From Stenotrophomonas maltophilia (GTDB lineage: Bacteria > Pseudomonadota > Gammaproteobacteria > Xanthomonadales > Xanthomonadaceae): DNA of 64,000 nt. Numbering within the stretch: the first letter of the stretch is position 1; each line of letters opens with the position of its first letter. The stretch is from positions 62,001 through 126,000 of the forward strand of contig NZ_LYVJ01000013.1 of NCBI RefSeq assembly GCF_001676385.1, written 5' to 3'. Shown piece after piece: positions 50,505-60,692 of this stretch. Under the pieces are notes generated by a model. That model did not search any database. It saw only the letters and a list, made by a program, of their open reading frames with translations, and was not told the origin of the DNA. Both the position numbers and the translations under genes were made by a program.

Positions 50505-53438
50505 ATGCGGAACGCGCTTTACCTGTCGATTGTCCTCGCCTTGTCTCCCTGCAGCATGCCGCTGGCGCTTGCGGCAACGGCCGAGGGCCTGGAAGCCCGT
50601 GTCGCCGCACCGATCGCGGCGCAGCCGCTGGACCGCGCACTGGAGCAGCTGTCGCGCAGTTCCGGCGTGCAGTTCCTGTACGCGGCCAACGGCAAGGCGC
50701 GCATGGCGGGGGCGGTGCCCGGCGGCGCCACCGTCCGGCAGGCACTGGACGCGCTGCTGGCGGGTACCGGGCTGGGCTACACCGTCGTGGACGGCAATGT
50801 CATCGCCATCGACCCGGCACCTGCGCGTACGGCGCCGAAACCATCCCCGCCGAAGTCGCACGAGGCTGAAGCGGTGATGGCGCCGACGCTGGCCACGGTG
50901 AAAGTGATCGCCGCACACGAGGTGATCGACCAGAAGAAGACCTCGCCGGTGATCAGGGACTCCGTGATCTATGACGAGATGGACAGCTATGGCGACGAGA
51001 CCCTGGCCGAGAGCCTGATGGCTGCGCCGGGGCTGAGTGCGGTTGAGGATGCGGGCGAGCCCCGCTACGTGACCGTGCGCGGGGTGCAGGCCAATCTCAA
51101 TTACACGACCCTCGATGGAATCGCGATCGCCAGCGTCGGGGGCAGTGGTTCCGGCGAACGCATGAACAACCTGCAGCTGATTCCCAGTGATATCGGCACC
51201 CGCACCGACGTCTACAAGAGCTTCAGTGCCGAGCAGGCGCCGGACGCCATCGGCGGCGTGATCGACATCATCAGTCGCAGCGCATTCGACAGGTCCGGGA
51301 AGTACGTATTTGCGGATGTGGCGGGCATCTACTCCACTGCGGAGACCAACGTCGAGCGCAGCGCCGGCGGCAACCACGAGACGCTGGGGCACTTCGGAAA
51401 GAGCGCCAAGGTGGTGTTCTCCAACCAGTTCGGTGCCGACCAGGAGTTCGGCATCGTCGCCGTGGCCCGCTACGAGCAGCGCTCGCGCAACAGCGTCAAG
51501 CGCTGGGTGGAATCGAACTACTACTACAACGATGCCGGCAAGTACCTCACTGACGGAACCTCCGAACCAGACGAGGCAAAGGGCTGGAATGGACTGCGCG
51601 CACCCGGCAACTTCAGCACAGGCACCTACACCAACTTCATCACCAACTTCGGCGGCTCGGCCAAGCTGGAGTGGAAGCCGTCGGCGGATCCGTTCTACGC
51701 GTCGTTGCTGCTGTACTCATACCGGTTCTATGAGAACTCGACGATGAACAAGACCGATCTGTACGGCAACGCCAAGTTCGCGATCCGCGACCAGACCGAA
51801 GAGGGCGGCACCAGCCAGATCAACAGCATCTACATCAAGAACCGGCATGATCGCTGGGATCGCAGCAACCGCGGCGCCATCACCCGCTTCGACTGGGATA
51901 TCGGCGACCGCTCCCGCTTGACCCTGCGCGCCGGCCATACCGAGGAGACCTTCCACAACAACCAGGTCTACTGGGGCGTGCGTGCCTATCCCAGCAACCT
52001 GTTCGTGGATTACGAAAATGACAGCCACGGATTCCCCAATGCCGTGGCCGTTTCCGATTCCAGCCTGCTGACCAGCTCGGCGTTCAAGCTCAATCCCGCG
52101 CAGGCCTACATCTCACCGCGCGATGCCAAGGAGAGCATCGACAACCTGCGCGCCGACTTCAGCTACAACATCGACGCCGATGCGCGTGGCTTCGGCCTGG
52201 CCGCAGGCGCGGAATACCGGCATCTGAAGATCTGGCAGGACATCGACTTCGACTACTACAAGAGCAGCGCCACGCTGAACGATTACCTGTACCCGGGCTC
52301 GACCCTGCTCGGTAGCGTGCCGGGCTTCCCGCTGATCGACAACCGCAAGTGGAACGAACAGCTGTTCCCCACGCTGGGCAGCAACAACGCGGCCTATCCC
52401 AATGCCAACTTCACCAGCGACTACAAGTACGTGGAGGACATCGGCAACGCCTACGTGTCTGCCCACTATGCCTGGGACCGCCTGCTGCTGATTGGCGGCC
52501 TGCGCTACGACCATACCCGCTTCGACGCCTACAGCCCGTTCAGCGATGACGGCGGAACGACCTATACCCCGGCATTCCGCAAGACCCACGGCGGCTACAA
52601 CAACCTGTTGCCGTCGTTGAATGCGATGTTCAGGCTGGGCAATGACCAGCGCCTGCGCTTCTCTGCCAGCCGTACGCTCGGCCGGCCGACGCCCAGCAAC
52701 ATCGCGCAGGCTGTCAGCACCAGCTGTGGCGACGATGAGGAAGGCAGGGGCTTCTGCAGCATCAAGCAAGGCAACGCCAACCTGCGGCCGCGTCGTTCCA
52801 CCAACATCGACCTGGCGTGGGACCTGTATTTCAACGGCAACAATGGGCTGGTTTCGCTGGCGCTGTTCGACAAGGTGATCAGGGACGACATCTACACCCT
52901 GACTACCTTCGAGGACGTGGGGGACACCCGCTACCGGGTGACGCAGCCGATGAACACCGACGAGTCCACGCTGCGCGGTATCGAGTTCGCGGTGGCCAAC
53001 CGCAACCTGCAGTGGGGGCGCCAGCGCTTCGACATGTACTTCAACGCAACCCGGCTCGAGGGCCAGACCAACTACCGCATCAGTGATGGCAGCGAACGCC
53101 GCCTTGATCGCCTGCTCTATCAGCCGGACTGGTCGCTCAACGGTTCGGTGATCTGGCGCATGCCGTGGAAGGGCGCGCAGCTGCGCCTGTCCGGAACGTA
53201 CCGCAGCAGGATGCTGGTCGACTTCGGCGACACCGAGTGGCTGGATTCCTATTACGACCCGTACATGACCTTCAACATGGCCTTCAGCCACAAGGTCAGC
53301 AAGCACGTGACGCTGAAGTACGAGGCCAAGAACCTGTTCAATACCCAACCAACCTACAGCACCGGTCCCGAAGGGCGCTTCCGCACCGAGATCGACGATT
53401 ACGGCCGGTTCTTCTACTTCCACATCATCTACAACTGA
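50505..53438 (+). CDS. TonB-dependent receptor with N-terminal signalling (STN) domain
   Basis: A 977-residue outer-membrane receptor. A signal peptide (LYLSIVLALSPCSMPLALA, about 24 residues) precedes an STN domain (about 30-95: AAQPLDRALEQLSRSSGVQFLY, TVRQALDALLAGTGLGYTVV), which signals to FecR. The plug follows (about 140-270, ESLMAAPGLSAVEDAGEPRY and RGVQANLNYTTLDGI), then a 22-strand-type barrel ending FGRFF-like YGRFFYFHIIYN. The DVYKSFSAEQAPDAIGGVIDI segment is typical of xanthomonad receptors for large substrates. Its downstream partner, 10 bases away, is a PhoD phosphatase, hinting at uptake of a phosphorus compound; no ligand can be read directly. Confidence 0.9.
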   Translation: MRNALYLSIVLALSPCSMPLALAATAEGLEARVAAPIAAQPLDRALEQLSRSSGVQFLYAANGKARMAGAVPGGATVRQALDALLAGTGLGYTVVDGNVIAIDPAPARTAPKPSPPKSHEAEAVMAPTLATVKVIAAHEVIDQKKTSPVIRDSVIYDEMDSYGDETLAESLMAAPGLSAVEDAGEPRYVTVRGVQANLNYTTLDGIAIASVGGSGSGERMNNLQLIPSDIGTRTDVYKSFSAEQAPDAIGGVIDIISRSAFDRSGKYVFADVAGIYSTAETNVERSAGGNHETLGHFGKSAKVVFSNQFGADQEFGIVAVARYEQRSRNSVKRWVESNYYYNDAGKYLTDGTSEPDEAKGWNGLRAPGNFSTGTYTNFITNFGGSAKLEWKPSADPFYASLLLYSYRFYENSTMNKTDLYGNAKFAIRDQTEEGGTSQINSIYIKNRHDRWDRSNRGAITRFDWDIGDRSRLTLRAGHTEETFHNNQVYWGVRAYPSNLFVDYENDSHGFPNAVAVSDSSLLTSSAFKLNPAQAYISPRDAKESIDNLRADFSYNIDADARGFGLAAGAEYRHLKIWQDIDFDYYKSSATLNDYLYPGSTLLGSVPGFPLIDNRKWNEQLFPTLGSNNAAYPNANFTSDYKYVEDIGNAYVSAHYAWDRLLLIGGLRYDHTRFDAYSPFSDDGGTTYTPAFRKTHGGYNNLLPSLNAMFRLGNDQRLRFSASRTLGRPTPSNIAQAVSTSCGDDEEGRGFCSIKQGNANLRPRRSTNIDLAWDLYFNGNNGLVSLALFDKVIRDDIYTLTTFEDVGDTRYRVTQPMNTDESTLRGIEFAVANRNLQWGRQRFDMYFNATRLEGQTNYRISDGSERRLDRLLYQPDWSLNGSVIWRMPWKGAQLRLSGTYRSRMLVDFGDTEWLDSYYDPYMTFNMAFSHKVSKHVTLKYEAKNLFNTQPTYSTGPEGRFRTEIDDYGRFFYFHIIYN

Positions 53439-53448
53439 GGGCGCGCCT

Positions 53449-55043
53449 GTGGAGACGATCAATCGCAGGCGATTCCTGGCCCTGGCGGGCCTGTCCGCAG
53501 CAGGGGCCTGGATGGAGACGGCCCGCGCGCTGGCCGCGCAGAGCGACGCCGGGGCGCTGAACCCGCGCAACCTGCTGGCATCGCCACGCTTTGCCGCTAC
53601 GCCGTTCACCCTGGGCGTGGCCTCGGGGGATCCCTCGGCGGATGGCGTGGTGCTGTGGACGCGACTGGCAACGGAGCCGCTGTCACCTGGCGGCGGCATG
53701 CCGACCCGGCCGATGCTGGTCGAGTGGCAGCTGGCAGCGGATGAGGGCATGCGCAAGGTGCTGCGGCAGGGCTCGGCGTTGGCTCATCCCGAACTCGGCC
53801 ACGCAGTGCATGTCGAACTTGAGGGACTGGCACCGGGCCGGCCCTACTGGTATCGCTTCACGGTCGGCGGCCATGCCAGCGCGGTAGGCCTTGCCCGCAC
53901 GCTGCCGGCAGCGACCGCTGCGGTTGATCGGGTGCGTTTCGCGGTGGCGGGATGCCAGCACTACGAGGAAGGCCACTACACCGCGTGGCGGCGCATCGCC
54001 GAGGAACCACTGGACTTCGTCTTCCACTATGGCGACTACATCTACGAAGGTGAAAGCCAGCCGGGCCTGCGCAGGATGAACGGCCAGCCGTTCACCAACC
54101 TGCGCAACCACGTTGGCCCGCAGACCTACACGCTGGACGACTACCGTCGCCGCTACGCGCAGTACAGGAGCGATGCCGACCTGCAGGCTGCGCACGCGTC
54201 GGCGCCCTGGTTCGTGACCTTCGACGATCACGAAGTGGACAACAACTGGGCCGGTGCGGAAGACCAGGACGACACGCCCAGCGAAGTGTTCCTGCTGCGC
54301 CGCACGCAGGCATTCCAGGCCTACTACGAGAACATGCCGCTGCGTCGTTCGGCGTTCCCGCGCATGGCCACATGCAGCTGTACCGGCGCGCACGCTACGG
54401 CACGCTGATGGACCTGCATCTGCTCGATACCCGCCAGTACCGCAGCAAGCAGGTGAACATGGCGCTGCGCGGAGAGGTGGAATCGCCTGCACGCAGTATC
54501 GTCGGCGCGAAACAGGAACGCTGGCTGTTCGACGGCCTGGCCGATGCCACGCCGCGTTGGCACACCATTGCGCACCAGGTAGCGCTGGGCAACTACCTGC
54601 GCGAGAAGGATGGGACAGTACAAGCATCCGACGACCAGTGGTCGGGTTACCTGGACAGCCGGCGGCGGTTGCTCGACCATATCCAGGCGGTCGGTTTCGG
54701 CAACGTGGTCACTACCTGTGGTGATGCGCACCGCCACTATGCCAGCGACCTGGTGCAGGATCACCGCGACTCCGGAGTGATCTCCAGCGAGTTTCTTGCC
54801 ACTTCGATCAGCTCTGGTGCCGACGGCCAGGGGGTGGACGCTTACGCGCAGAACCAGCTGCGACACAGCCCGCACCTGAAGGCGACCATCGACAAGCGTG
54901 GCTACGTGCTGTGCGATGTCACCCGGGATGCGTGGATTGGCGACATGAAGACGCTGGACACCGTGATGTTGCCCGATGGCGCGGTTCAGAGCTGGAAGCG
55001 CTATGCCGTGGAGCACGGTCGGCCGGGGTTGCAGGAAGCCTGA
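53449..55043 (+). pseudogene. PhoD-type alkaline phosphatase/phosphodiesterase, interrupted by an apparent one-base deletion
   Basis: Two frames join into a PhoD-like enzyme of about 531 residues. The start is GTG (53449) and the N-terminus has the twin-arginine signal NRRRFLALAGLSAAG, so export is by Tat. Metal-site motifs appear in order: FAVAGCQHYEEGHYTAWRR, FHYGDYIYEG, FDDHEVDNNW in the first frame, and, after a shift near 54363, MQLYRRARYGTL, LLDTRQYR, VTTCGDAHRHYASDL and SSEFLATSISSG in the second. Restoring one base (CGC GAT GGC CAC) repairs it. PhoD enzymes cut phosphodiesters and monoesters using Fe and Ca. It is coupled to the upstream receptor by only 10 bases. Confidence 0.87.
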
Positions 55044-55059
55044 TCGGGCGCTCCGTGCT

Positions 55060-55140
55060 GTAGAGCCGAGCCACGCTCGGCTGCCTTTTCGCCCTTGCCG
55101 ACTTGCCCCGGGAAGGCAGTCGAGCATGGCTCGACTCTAC
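55060..55140. repeat. Paired GTAG palindromic repeat (inverted pair)
   Basis: GTAGAGCCGAGCCACGCTCGGCTGCC (55060-55085) is followed by the inverse of a near copy ending CTAC (55115-55140, reverse strand GTAGAGTCGAGCCATGCTCGACTGCC). This is the tail-to-tail pair arrangement typical of REP elements, placed between convergent genes. Confidence 0.85.
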
Positions 55141-55150
55141 AGGTGGCCGC

Positions 55151-57271
55151 TCACTCGTGATCGAAGCGCAATGGTTCGCTACCCATCGCCGGATCGCTGG
55201 TGCCGGGCCGCCCATCCTCGGCACGCCCGGCCAGGCGCAACGTGCTCTCGCCCGCGGCGAGGCGCAGGTCATACCAGCCTGCCGTAGGTGCCGCATCCCA
55301 TGCCACAGTGATCCCAGCACGTGCCGGCAGCACCAGAGACCGCTCGGGCATGTGCCCGGCGTAGGCCCCGGCCCGCACGCGCAGCGGTTGTGCGTCGTCG
55401 CCCAGGTTGTGCAGGTGCAACCGCAATTGGCCACCCACCCGCTCGATCGACGCCTGTACAGCGGGTCCTTTGGCGGTCCCCTGGAAGTGCCGGTGGAAGC
55501 CATTCGGTCCCAGCAGCCACAGGTCGTAGCGACCGTGCGCATCCAACGGCCAGCGCTCCTGCAGTGATGTGCCCGGTACCAGCGTGTAACGGCGTGGCAC
55601 TGCGTCGAGCCGCAGCCGGTCGTAGGCATGCAGGACTGCTGCTGCGCCTGCGCAGGAGAGCTGCAGGCTGATGCCATCGGCATCGACCAGGGCGATCGAG
55701 GCCTGTGGGCGGTAGGGCAGGGCGCGCGCCGGGCGCACCCCGCTTTCCTGCTTCGCCGGTTCCAGTCCCTCCGGCAACGTGGGCGTGGTGCGTTCCGGCA
55801 GGGCGGCGGCGCGTGCGGCAACCGCACTCACGTCGGGCAGGCCACGCACGAACGGCCGGTTGTCGTGCTGAGCGAAGTCGAAGGCGTTGGTCAGGTCGCC
55901 GCAGACTGCGCGACGCCACGGCGAGATGTCCGGCGCGGCCACGCCGAAACGGCGCTCGATCAGGCGCAGTACCGAGGTATGGTCGTACACCTGCGAATCG
56001 ACCCAGCCGCCTCGGCTCCACGGCGAAACCACGTAGAGTGGCACGCGCGGGCCCAGGCCATACGGACGTTCGCGCAGTTCGGCAGCGTCGTACTTTTCAT
56101 CACCCGGTGCCGGATGGCGGTGGTACTCACCCTCGGTACTGACCGATGAAGCACCCGCCCAGCCACCGTCCACCAGCGACGGAGGCGCCGGTGGCGGGAT
56201 ATGGTCGAAGAAGCCATCGTTCTCGTCGAACATCAGCAGCAGGGCGGTGCGGCTCCAGACGTCTGGATCGGCGGTCAGTGCGTCGAGCACGCGGGCGGTA
56301 TAGACCGCGCCCTGGGCCGGGCTGGAGGGGCCGGGATGCTCGCTGCCGGCGGCATCGGCGATGATGAAGCTGACCTGCGGCAGGCCCCCGTCGACGACGT
56401 CCTGGCGCAGTTGTGACAGCCCACGGGTGCTGACGGCGCGTGCGCGCAGCTGCGGGTCATGCCCCGGTGCGGCGCGGTACGCCTGGCGAAACGCCTCGAA
56501 CCCGGCCAGCGGGTTGTCGGTGAAGTTGTCGGCCATGTCCTGGTAGATCTGCCAGGTCACGCCCGCCTTCTGCAGGCGTTCGACGTAGCTGATCCAGCGG
56601 TAGGACGCCGGGTGCCCGCCGTGCTCGGGGAAGTTGTCGTGCGAGTTGGCGATCACCGGCCCGCCGGCGCGGGCCAGCGCATCGTTGTGGCCGGTCCACA
56701 GGTACACGCGGTTCGGGTTGGTCCCGGCCTGCATCGCGCAATGGTAGGCGTCGCAGATGGTAAAGGCGTCGGCCAGCGCGAACTGGAATGGGAGGTCGGC
56801 GCGCTGGAAATAGCCCATCGAGTGGTTCTGCTTGGCCAATGGCCACTGTCCCATGCGCCCGTGGTCCCATGCACGCTGTGCGTCCGGCCAGGTGTGCGGG
56901 GTACCCTCCACCCGCATGTAGCCAAAGTGCGCTGCCGTATCCAGCGGGAACGGCGCAATCGCGCGGCTGCCGCTGGCATCGGGTTGCAGCCAGAGGCTGC
57001 GGGGGCGGCCACCGGCCTGCAGCGCCGCGGCCGGGGCGACGAAACGATCACCGAAGCCGCGCACGCCGCGCAGCGTGCCGAAGTAGTGGTCGAACGAACG
57101 GTTTTCCTGCATGAACACCACGATGTGCTGCAGGTCTTCAAGGCTGCGCGCCTGCGTCGCAGGCGCGATTGCTGCGGCCCGCGCAATGCTGGAAAGCAGC
57201 GGGGAAAGGCCGGCCGCAACGCCGGCCTGCAACAACCGGCGTCGGCCGATATCGGTCACGGGCTCACTCAC
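55151..57271 (-). CDS. Phosphocholine-specific phospholipase C, Tat-exported
   Basis: A 706-residue phosphoesterase of the bacterial non-haemolytic/haemolytic PLC family (PlcH/PlcN type), which hydrolyses phosphatidylcholine and related lipids. The twin-arginine signal GRRRLLQAGVAAG starts it. The catalytic domain shows VVFMQENRSFDHYFGTLRGVRGF near residue 52, then NPNRVYLWTGHND, and LLLMFDENDGFFDHIPPP near residue 345. The C-terminal 170 residues form two DUF756-type repeats (RRYTLVPGTSL and LRLHLHNLGDDAQPLRV). The start codon is GTG and overlaps the stop of the receptor gene upstream (GTGA), so the two are translationally coupled. Confidence 0.93.
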   Translation of the reverse strand: MSEPVTDIGRRRLLQAGVAAGLSPLLSSIARAAAIAPATQARSLEDLQHIVVFMQENRSFDHYFGTLRGVRGFGDRFVAPAAALQAGGRPRSLWLQPDASGSRAIAPFPLDTAAHFGYMRVEGTPHTWPDAQRAWDHGRMGQWPLAKQNHSMGYFQRADLPFQFALADAFTICDAYHCAMQAGTNPNRVYLWTGHNDALARAGGPVIANSHDNFPEHGGHPASYRWISYVERLQKAGVTWQIYQDMADNFTDNPLAGFEAFRQAYRAAPGHDPQLRARAVSTRGLSQLRQDVVDGGLPQVSFIIADAAGSEHPGPSSPAQGAVYTARVLDALTADPDVWSRTALLLMFDENDGFFDHIPPPAPPSLVDGGWAGASSVSTEGEYHRHPAPGDEKYDAAELRERPYGLGPRVPLYVVSPWSRGGWVDSQVYDHTSVLRLIERRFGVAAPDISPWRRAVCGDLTNAFDFAQHDNRPFVRGLPDVSAVAARAAALPERTTPTLPEGLEPAKQESGVRPARALPYRPQASIALVDADGISLQLSCAGAAAVLHAYDRLRLDAVPRRYTLVPGTSLQERWPLDAHGRYDLWLLGPNGFHRHFQGTAKGPAVQASIERVGGQLRLHLHNLGDDAQPLRVRAGAYAGHMPERSLVLPARAGITVAWDAAPTAGWYDLRLAAGESTLRLAGRAEDGRPGTSDPAMGSEPLRFDHE

Positions 57272-59646
57272 AGGTCCATACGGAAGGAAATGCCGACGGT
57301 GCGTGGGGCGCCGATGAAGGCGTTGTCGCGGCCGTCCACCCCTGCAAGATACCGCTTATCGGTGAGGTTGCTCACCACCAGGTTGGCACCCATGCCTTTC
57401 AGGCGCGGCGACAGGCCCTGCAGGTCGAAGCCGATATTGGCGTTGAACACGGTCGCGGAGGGCAGCGAATTGGCGTTGCGGGCATCGAGATAGCGGCTGC
57501 CGAGGTGACGGCCGGACAGTCCGAAGTTCCAGTTGGCGCCCTGCCAGTCGGCAGACAGCACCAGGGTGTTTTCCGGCTGGCCGATGACCCTGGCGCCGTC
57601 GACAATGCCGAGCTGGGTATCACGGGCGGCATCGCCACTGCCCAGGTATTTGGAACGGTTATAGGTGTAGGCCGCGTTGATCCGCCAGCCATTGTCCCAG
57701 CCATAGCCGAATGCCGCCTCCAGGCCATTGCTTTCCACCCCACCGAAGTTCTCGTAGACACCATCGGTCTCGCCCAGGTAATCAATGCCGCTGACGAAGC
57801 CGGCCGGCAGGTAGACGATGCGGTTGTCGAACTTGATGTTGTACAGCGTGACCGAGGCGGTCAGCGGCCAGCGGCTGATGCGCATGCCCACTTCGATGTT
57901 GTCGGCGGTCTCCGGTTCAACGTTGCGGAAGCGCTGCGGGTCGGTCTCGCCAAGCACGCCGGAGGGAATCGCGGCGAAGTTCTGCGAGAAGCCGGCGAAC
58001 AGCTCCATGCCTTCCACGCCCGGTGCCCAGGTGACGCCGGTGGAGAGCAGCGGGTCGGACCTGGAATCGGACGTCACGTGTTCGCTGGCGCCGATCACGC
58101 GGCGGCGCGACTGGTCGACGAAGAACTGCTTCACGCCCAGGCGGGCGCTGAACGGGCCGAAGCGGGCCACGTCCTCGACGTAGTACATTTGTTCGTCGAC
58201 CTTGTACTTGTCCTCGAACTGCACCCAGTACGGCTGGTGGTCGAAGGCGATGTCCTGGCCGGCGTTGAGCAGGCGGTGCCAGTCGCGGCGCGCCGAGCGG
58301 TCCAGCTTCTCAACCCACAGGCCGCCACGGATCGTATTGTCGACCGCGCCGAAGGTCTGCCGCCACTCGACGTCGGCGGTGATGCCCATGCGGTCGTTGT
58401 CGTAGTGGGTGTGGCGATACGACTGCGCGCCCAGCACGTTGCCGGCGTAGCAGTCCGGATCGTATTCGGCGGTGAAGCCCAGCCGCGGCGTGCAGCTGGC
58501 CAGGCGCTGTCCGGCGCTGCCGTCGGGATTGACGAAGAAGATCTGGCCGCGGTTGCTGCCGCCATACACGGTCTTTCCACCGACGTACTCCGACTCGGGG
58601 CGGCCCACGCCGTCATCGCTGACCTGCGCCAGGTAAGGCGGCAACCAGTCGCCGCGGCCTTGCATGCGGTGCCCGTAGGCGGCCACCGAGGCTTTGAAAC
58701 CGTTGCCGCCGTCGAAGGCTGCGCGAAGGTAGCCGAAGGTGTTCTCGCGCAGGGCACGTGAACCGGAACGGTAATTCTGGTCCAGGTACGGAATGCCGGT
58801 CAGGGTGCCGACCAGGTTGTCGCGCTCGGGATTGGTCGCGAAGCCATCCGGCGACACGCTGGTGTACTCCGGTTCGTCGGCATCGTTGTAGGACAGGTAG
58901 CCGGTCAGGGTCCAGCGGTCCAGTTCGGAAATGAACTTGCCGGCGATGTGGTCGTTGCTGGCGTGGCCGGTGCCGTCGATCCAGTCGTGTACCTTCGACG
59001 AGGAGGCGCTGACCCAGGCGCGGGTGTGGCCACCGAGCAGGCCGGTGTCGTAGCGCACGTAGTACTTGCGCGCGTCGTTGTCACCGGCACCCACCACGAA
59101 GCGCAGGCGGCTGTCCTGCAGCGGATCGCTGGTGAGGAAGTTCAACGTGCCGCCCAGTGCCTCGTTCGAACGCGAGGAGATATCGGCCGTACCCTGGCTG
59201 ACTTCCACCGTTTCCAGATCCAGGGTGTCGATGTAGCGGTTGGCCAGCGAGCCTCCGCCGTAGCCCGAGCCGCCATTGGGCAGCCCGTCGATGGTAGTGC
59301 CGATCTGCTGCGTATCGCGGTTGGTGACGAAACCGCGCATGCTGATCTGCGTGCCCCACACCGACGAGCCGGTGGCATCGGCTTCGCTGACCACCACGCC
59401 GGCCACTTCGTTGAGCGCATCGTTGACGCTGCTCATCACGGTCTGCCGGTTCAGCGTCTCGGCGCGCACCGAAGTCTTGGCGTAGCTGGTCGCCTGGCCG
59501 ATCACCTGCACCTGGTCGAGGGTGCGGGCATCGCTGTCGCGCGCCTCGGCTGCGTCGCCCTGCGGTGCCTCGGCCAGGGCGTCCAGTGCGGGGGCGATCA
59601 GCAGGGCAAGCAGGGAGACACGGGGAAAACGCGCAATCGTTCGCAT
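57268..59646 (-). CDS. TonB-dependent receptor coupled to phospholipase C
   Basis: A 792-residue outer-membrane receptor without an STN domain. A signal peptide (ARFPRVSLLALLIAPALDALA) is followed by a TonB-box-like TLDQVQVIGQA, a plug domain (about 60-180: VNDALNEVAGVVVSEADAT, QISMRGFVTNRDTQQIG, LETVEVSQGTADIS) and a barrel ending ISFRMDL. I chose the ATG at 59646 for its signal peptide; an in-frame start at 59709 adds 21 residues. The following phospholipase C overlaps its stop by four bases. The likely role is uptake of a product released from lipids, or export-linked signalling; ligand unknown. Confidence 0.9.
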   Translation of the reverse strand: MRTIARFPRVSLLALLIAPALDALAEAPQGDAAEARDSDARTLDQVQVIGQATSYAKTSVRAETLNRQTVMSSVNDALNEVAGVVVSEADATGSSVWGTQISMRGFVTNRDTQQIGTTIDGLPNGGSGYGGGSLANRYIDTLDLETVEVSQGTADISSRSNEALGGTLNFLTSDPLQDSRLRFVVGAGDNDARKYYVRYDTGLLGGHTRAWVSASSSKVHDWIDGTGHASNDHIAGKFISELDRWTLTGYLSYNDADEPEYTSVSPDGFATNPERDNLVGTLTGIPYLDQNYRSGSRALRENTFGYLRAAFDGGNGFKASVAAYGHRMQGRGDWLPPYLAQVSDDGVGRPESEYVGGKTVYGGSNRGQIFFVNPDGSAGQRLASCTPRLGFTAEYDPDCYAGNVLGAQSYRHTHYDNDRMGITADVEWRQTFGAVDNTIRGGLWVEKLDRSARRDWHRLLNAGQDIAFDHQPYWVQFEDKYKVDEQMYYVEDVARFGPFSARLGVKQFFVDQSRRRVIGASEHVTSDSRSDPLLSTGVTWAPGVEGMELFAGFSQNFAAIPSGVLGETDPQRFRNVEPETADNIEVGMRISRWPLTASVTLYNIKFDNRIVYLPAGFVSGIDYLGETDGVYENFGGVESNGLEAAFGYGWDNGWRINAAYTYNRSKYLGSGDAARDTQLGIVDGARVIGQPENTLVLSADWQGANWNFGLSGRHLGSRYLDARNANSLPSATVFNANIGFDLQGLSPRLKGMGANLVVSNLTDKRYLAGVDGRDNAFIGAPRTVGISFRMDL

Positions 59647-59765
59647 CGAAACCGGACCTTCGGAAAAGGGGAAGCTCCGGAGTGTCGGCAGCGCCAATGA
59701 CATCGGCATGACGCGAAGATGCAGGACCCGTGTTGGGTGACGGTCGGTTCCACCGGCCGCCCCGC

Positions 59766-60692
59766 TCAGTACCGCGCGTCCCTGGGTTTCGGGTCGCGCG
59801 GCCAGTCCTTGGCCTTGTTGGCGAAGTCCGGCCGCGGCTGGTGGATGAAGTAACCGGCGATGTCCACCGCATCCTGATCGGGCATCACCTGCTGGCCCAG
59901 TGGTGGCTCGCGGGTCGCCGCCGGCGGCATGTTGTGCTTGACGAAGGCGGCCGCCTTGTACAGGCGCGCCATGCCGGCCCCGATGTTGAAGCTGTACTCA
60001 CCCCACAGTGGCGGGAAGGCGATGTCACCGCTGGCATCGCGCCGGCCTTCGCCGTTGTCGCCGTGGCAGGTGGCGCACTGTGCGGCGTACAGCGCCCTGC
60101 CGCGGATAGGGTCGGGCGCCAGCGAGGTGTCGATCGGGCCTTCGCCGGGTGCAGCCACGCGCGCGCCCGGAGGCACCGGGGTGCTCAACCAGGCCATGTA
60201 GTCGAGCATGGCGCGCATCTGCGGCGAGTCCTTCGGCAGCGGCTTGCCGTTCATCGAACGCTGGAGGCAGCCGTTGACGCGCTCGGCCAGCCCGATCACC
60301 TTGCCCGGGCGCGGCATGTAACGCGGGTAGGCGCCGCCACCGGTATTGAAGTAGTGGTTGCCGAAGGGCCGCTTGCCCTCGGCCATGTGGCACGAATTGC
60401 AGTTCAGATCGTTGCCGACATTGTCCGGCAGCAGCCGTGCGGTCTCGTTGAGGATGCGCCGGCCGAGCATGACCGATTCGGCATTGCCGAGCCCGGCGAT
60501 CTCTTCGGCACTGGGTGCGTGGTAGTGGCCGACGACCGTGCCCTGGGCATCGAGGATATCGATGGTGCTGGCCACGGCGGCATCCAGGTCCGGGTACAGA
60601 TGGCGGTAGCCGAGGGTACCGGCGCCAGCCAGCACCACGAGGGTGATCGCACTGCCGGCCAACAGGCGGGAACGCCTGCGCGAACGCTTCAT
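59766..60692 (-). CDS. Di-haem cytochrome c of the TsdA/SoxXA-like type
   Basis: A 308-residue exported c-type cytochrome with an N-terminal signal/anchor (AITLVVLAGAGTLGYRHLY) and two haem motifs, CNSCH near residue 98 and CATCH near residue 210. The segment ERVNGCLQRSMNGKPL resembles thiosulfate dehydrogenase TsdA, where a Cys in the comparable region is a haem ligand; here Cys in NGC may do the same (inference). Its substrate could be thiosulfate or tetrathionate, or it may only carry electrons. Its start overlaps the stop of the tri-haem cytochrome gene (ATGA), so they form one operon. Confidence 0.8.
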   Translation of the reverse strand: MKRSRRRSRLLAGSAITLVVLAGAGTLGYRHLYPDLDAAVASTIDILDAQGTVVGHYHAPSAEEIAGLGNAESVMLGRRILNETARLLPDNVGNDLNCNSCHMAEGKRPFGNHYFNTGGGAYPRYMPRPGKVIGLAERVNGCLQRSMNGKPLPKDSPQMRAMLDYMAWLSTPVPPGARVAAPGEGPIDTSLAPDPIRGRALYAAQCATCHGDNGEGRRDASGDIAFPPLWGEYSFNIGAGMARLYKAAAFVKHNMPPAATREPPLGQQVMPDQDAVDIAGYFIHQPRPDFANKAKDWPRDPKPRDARY

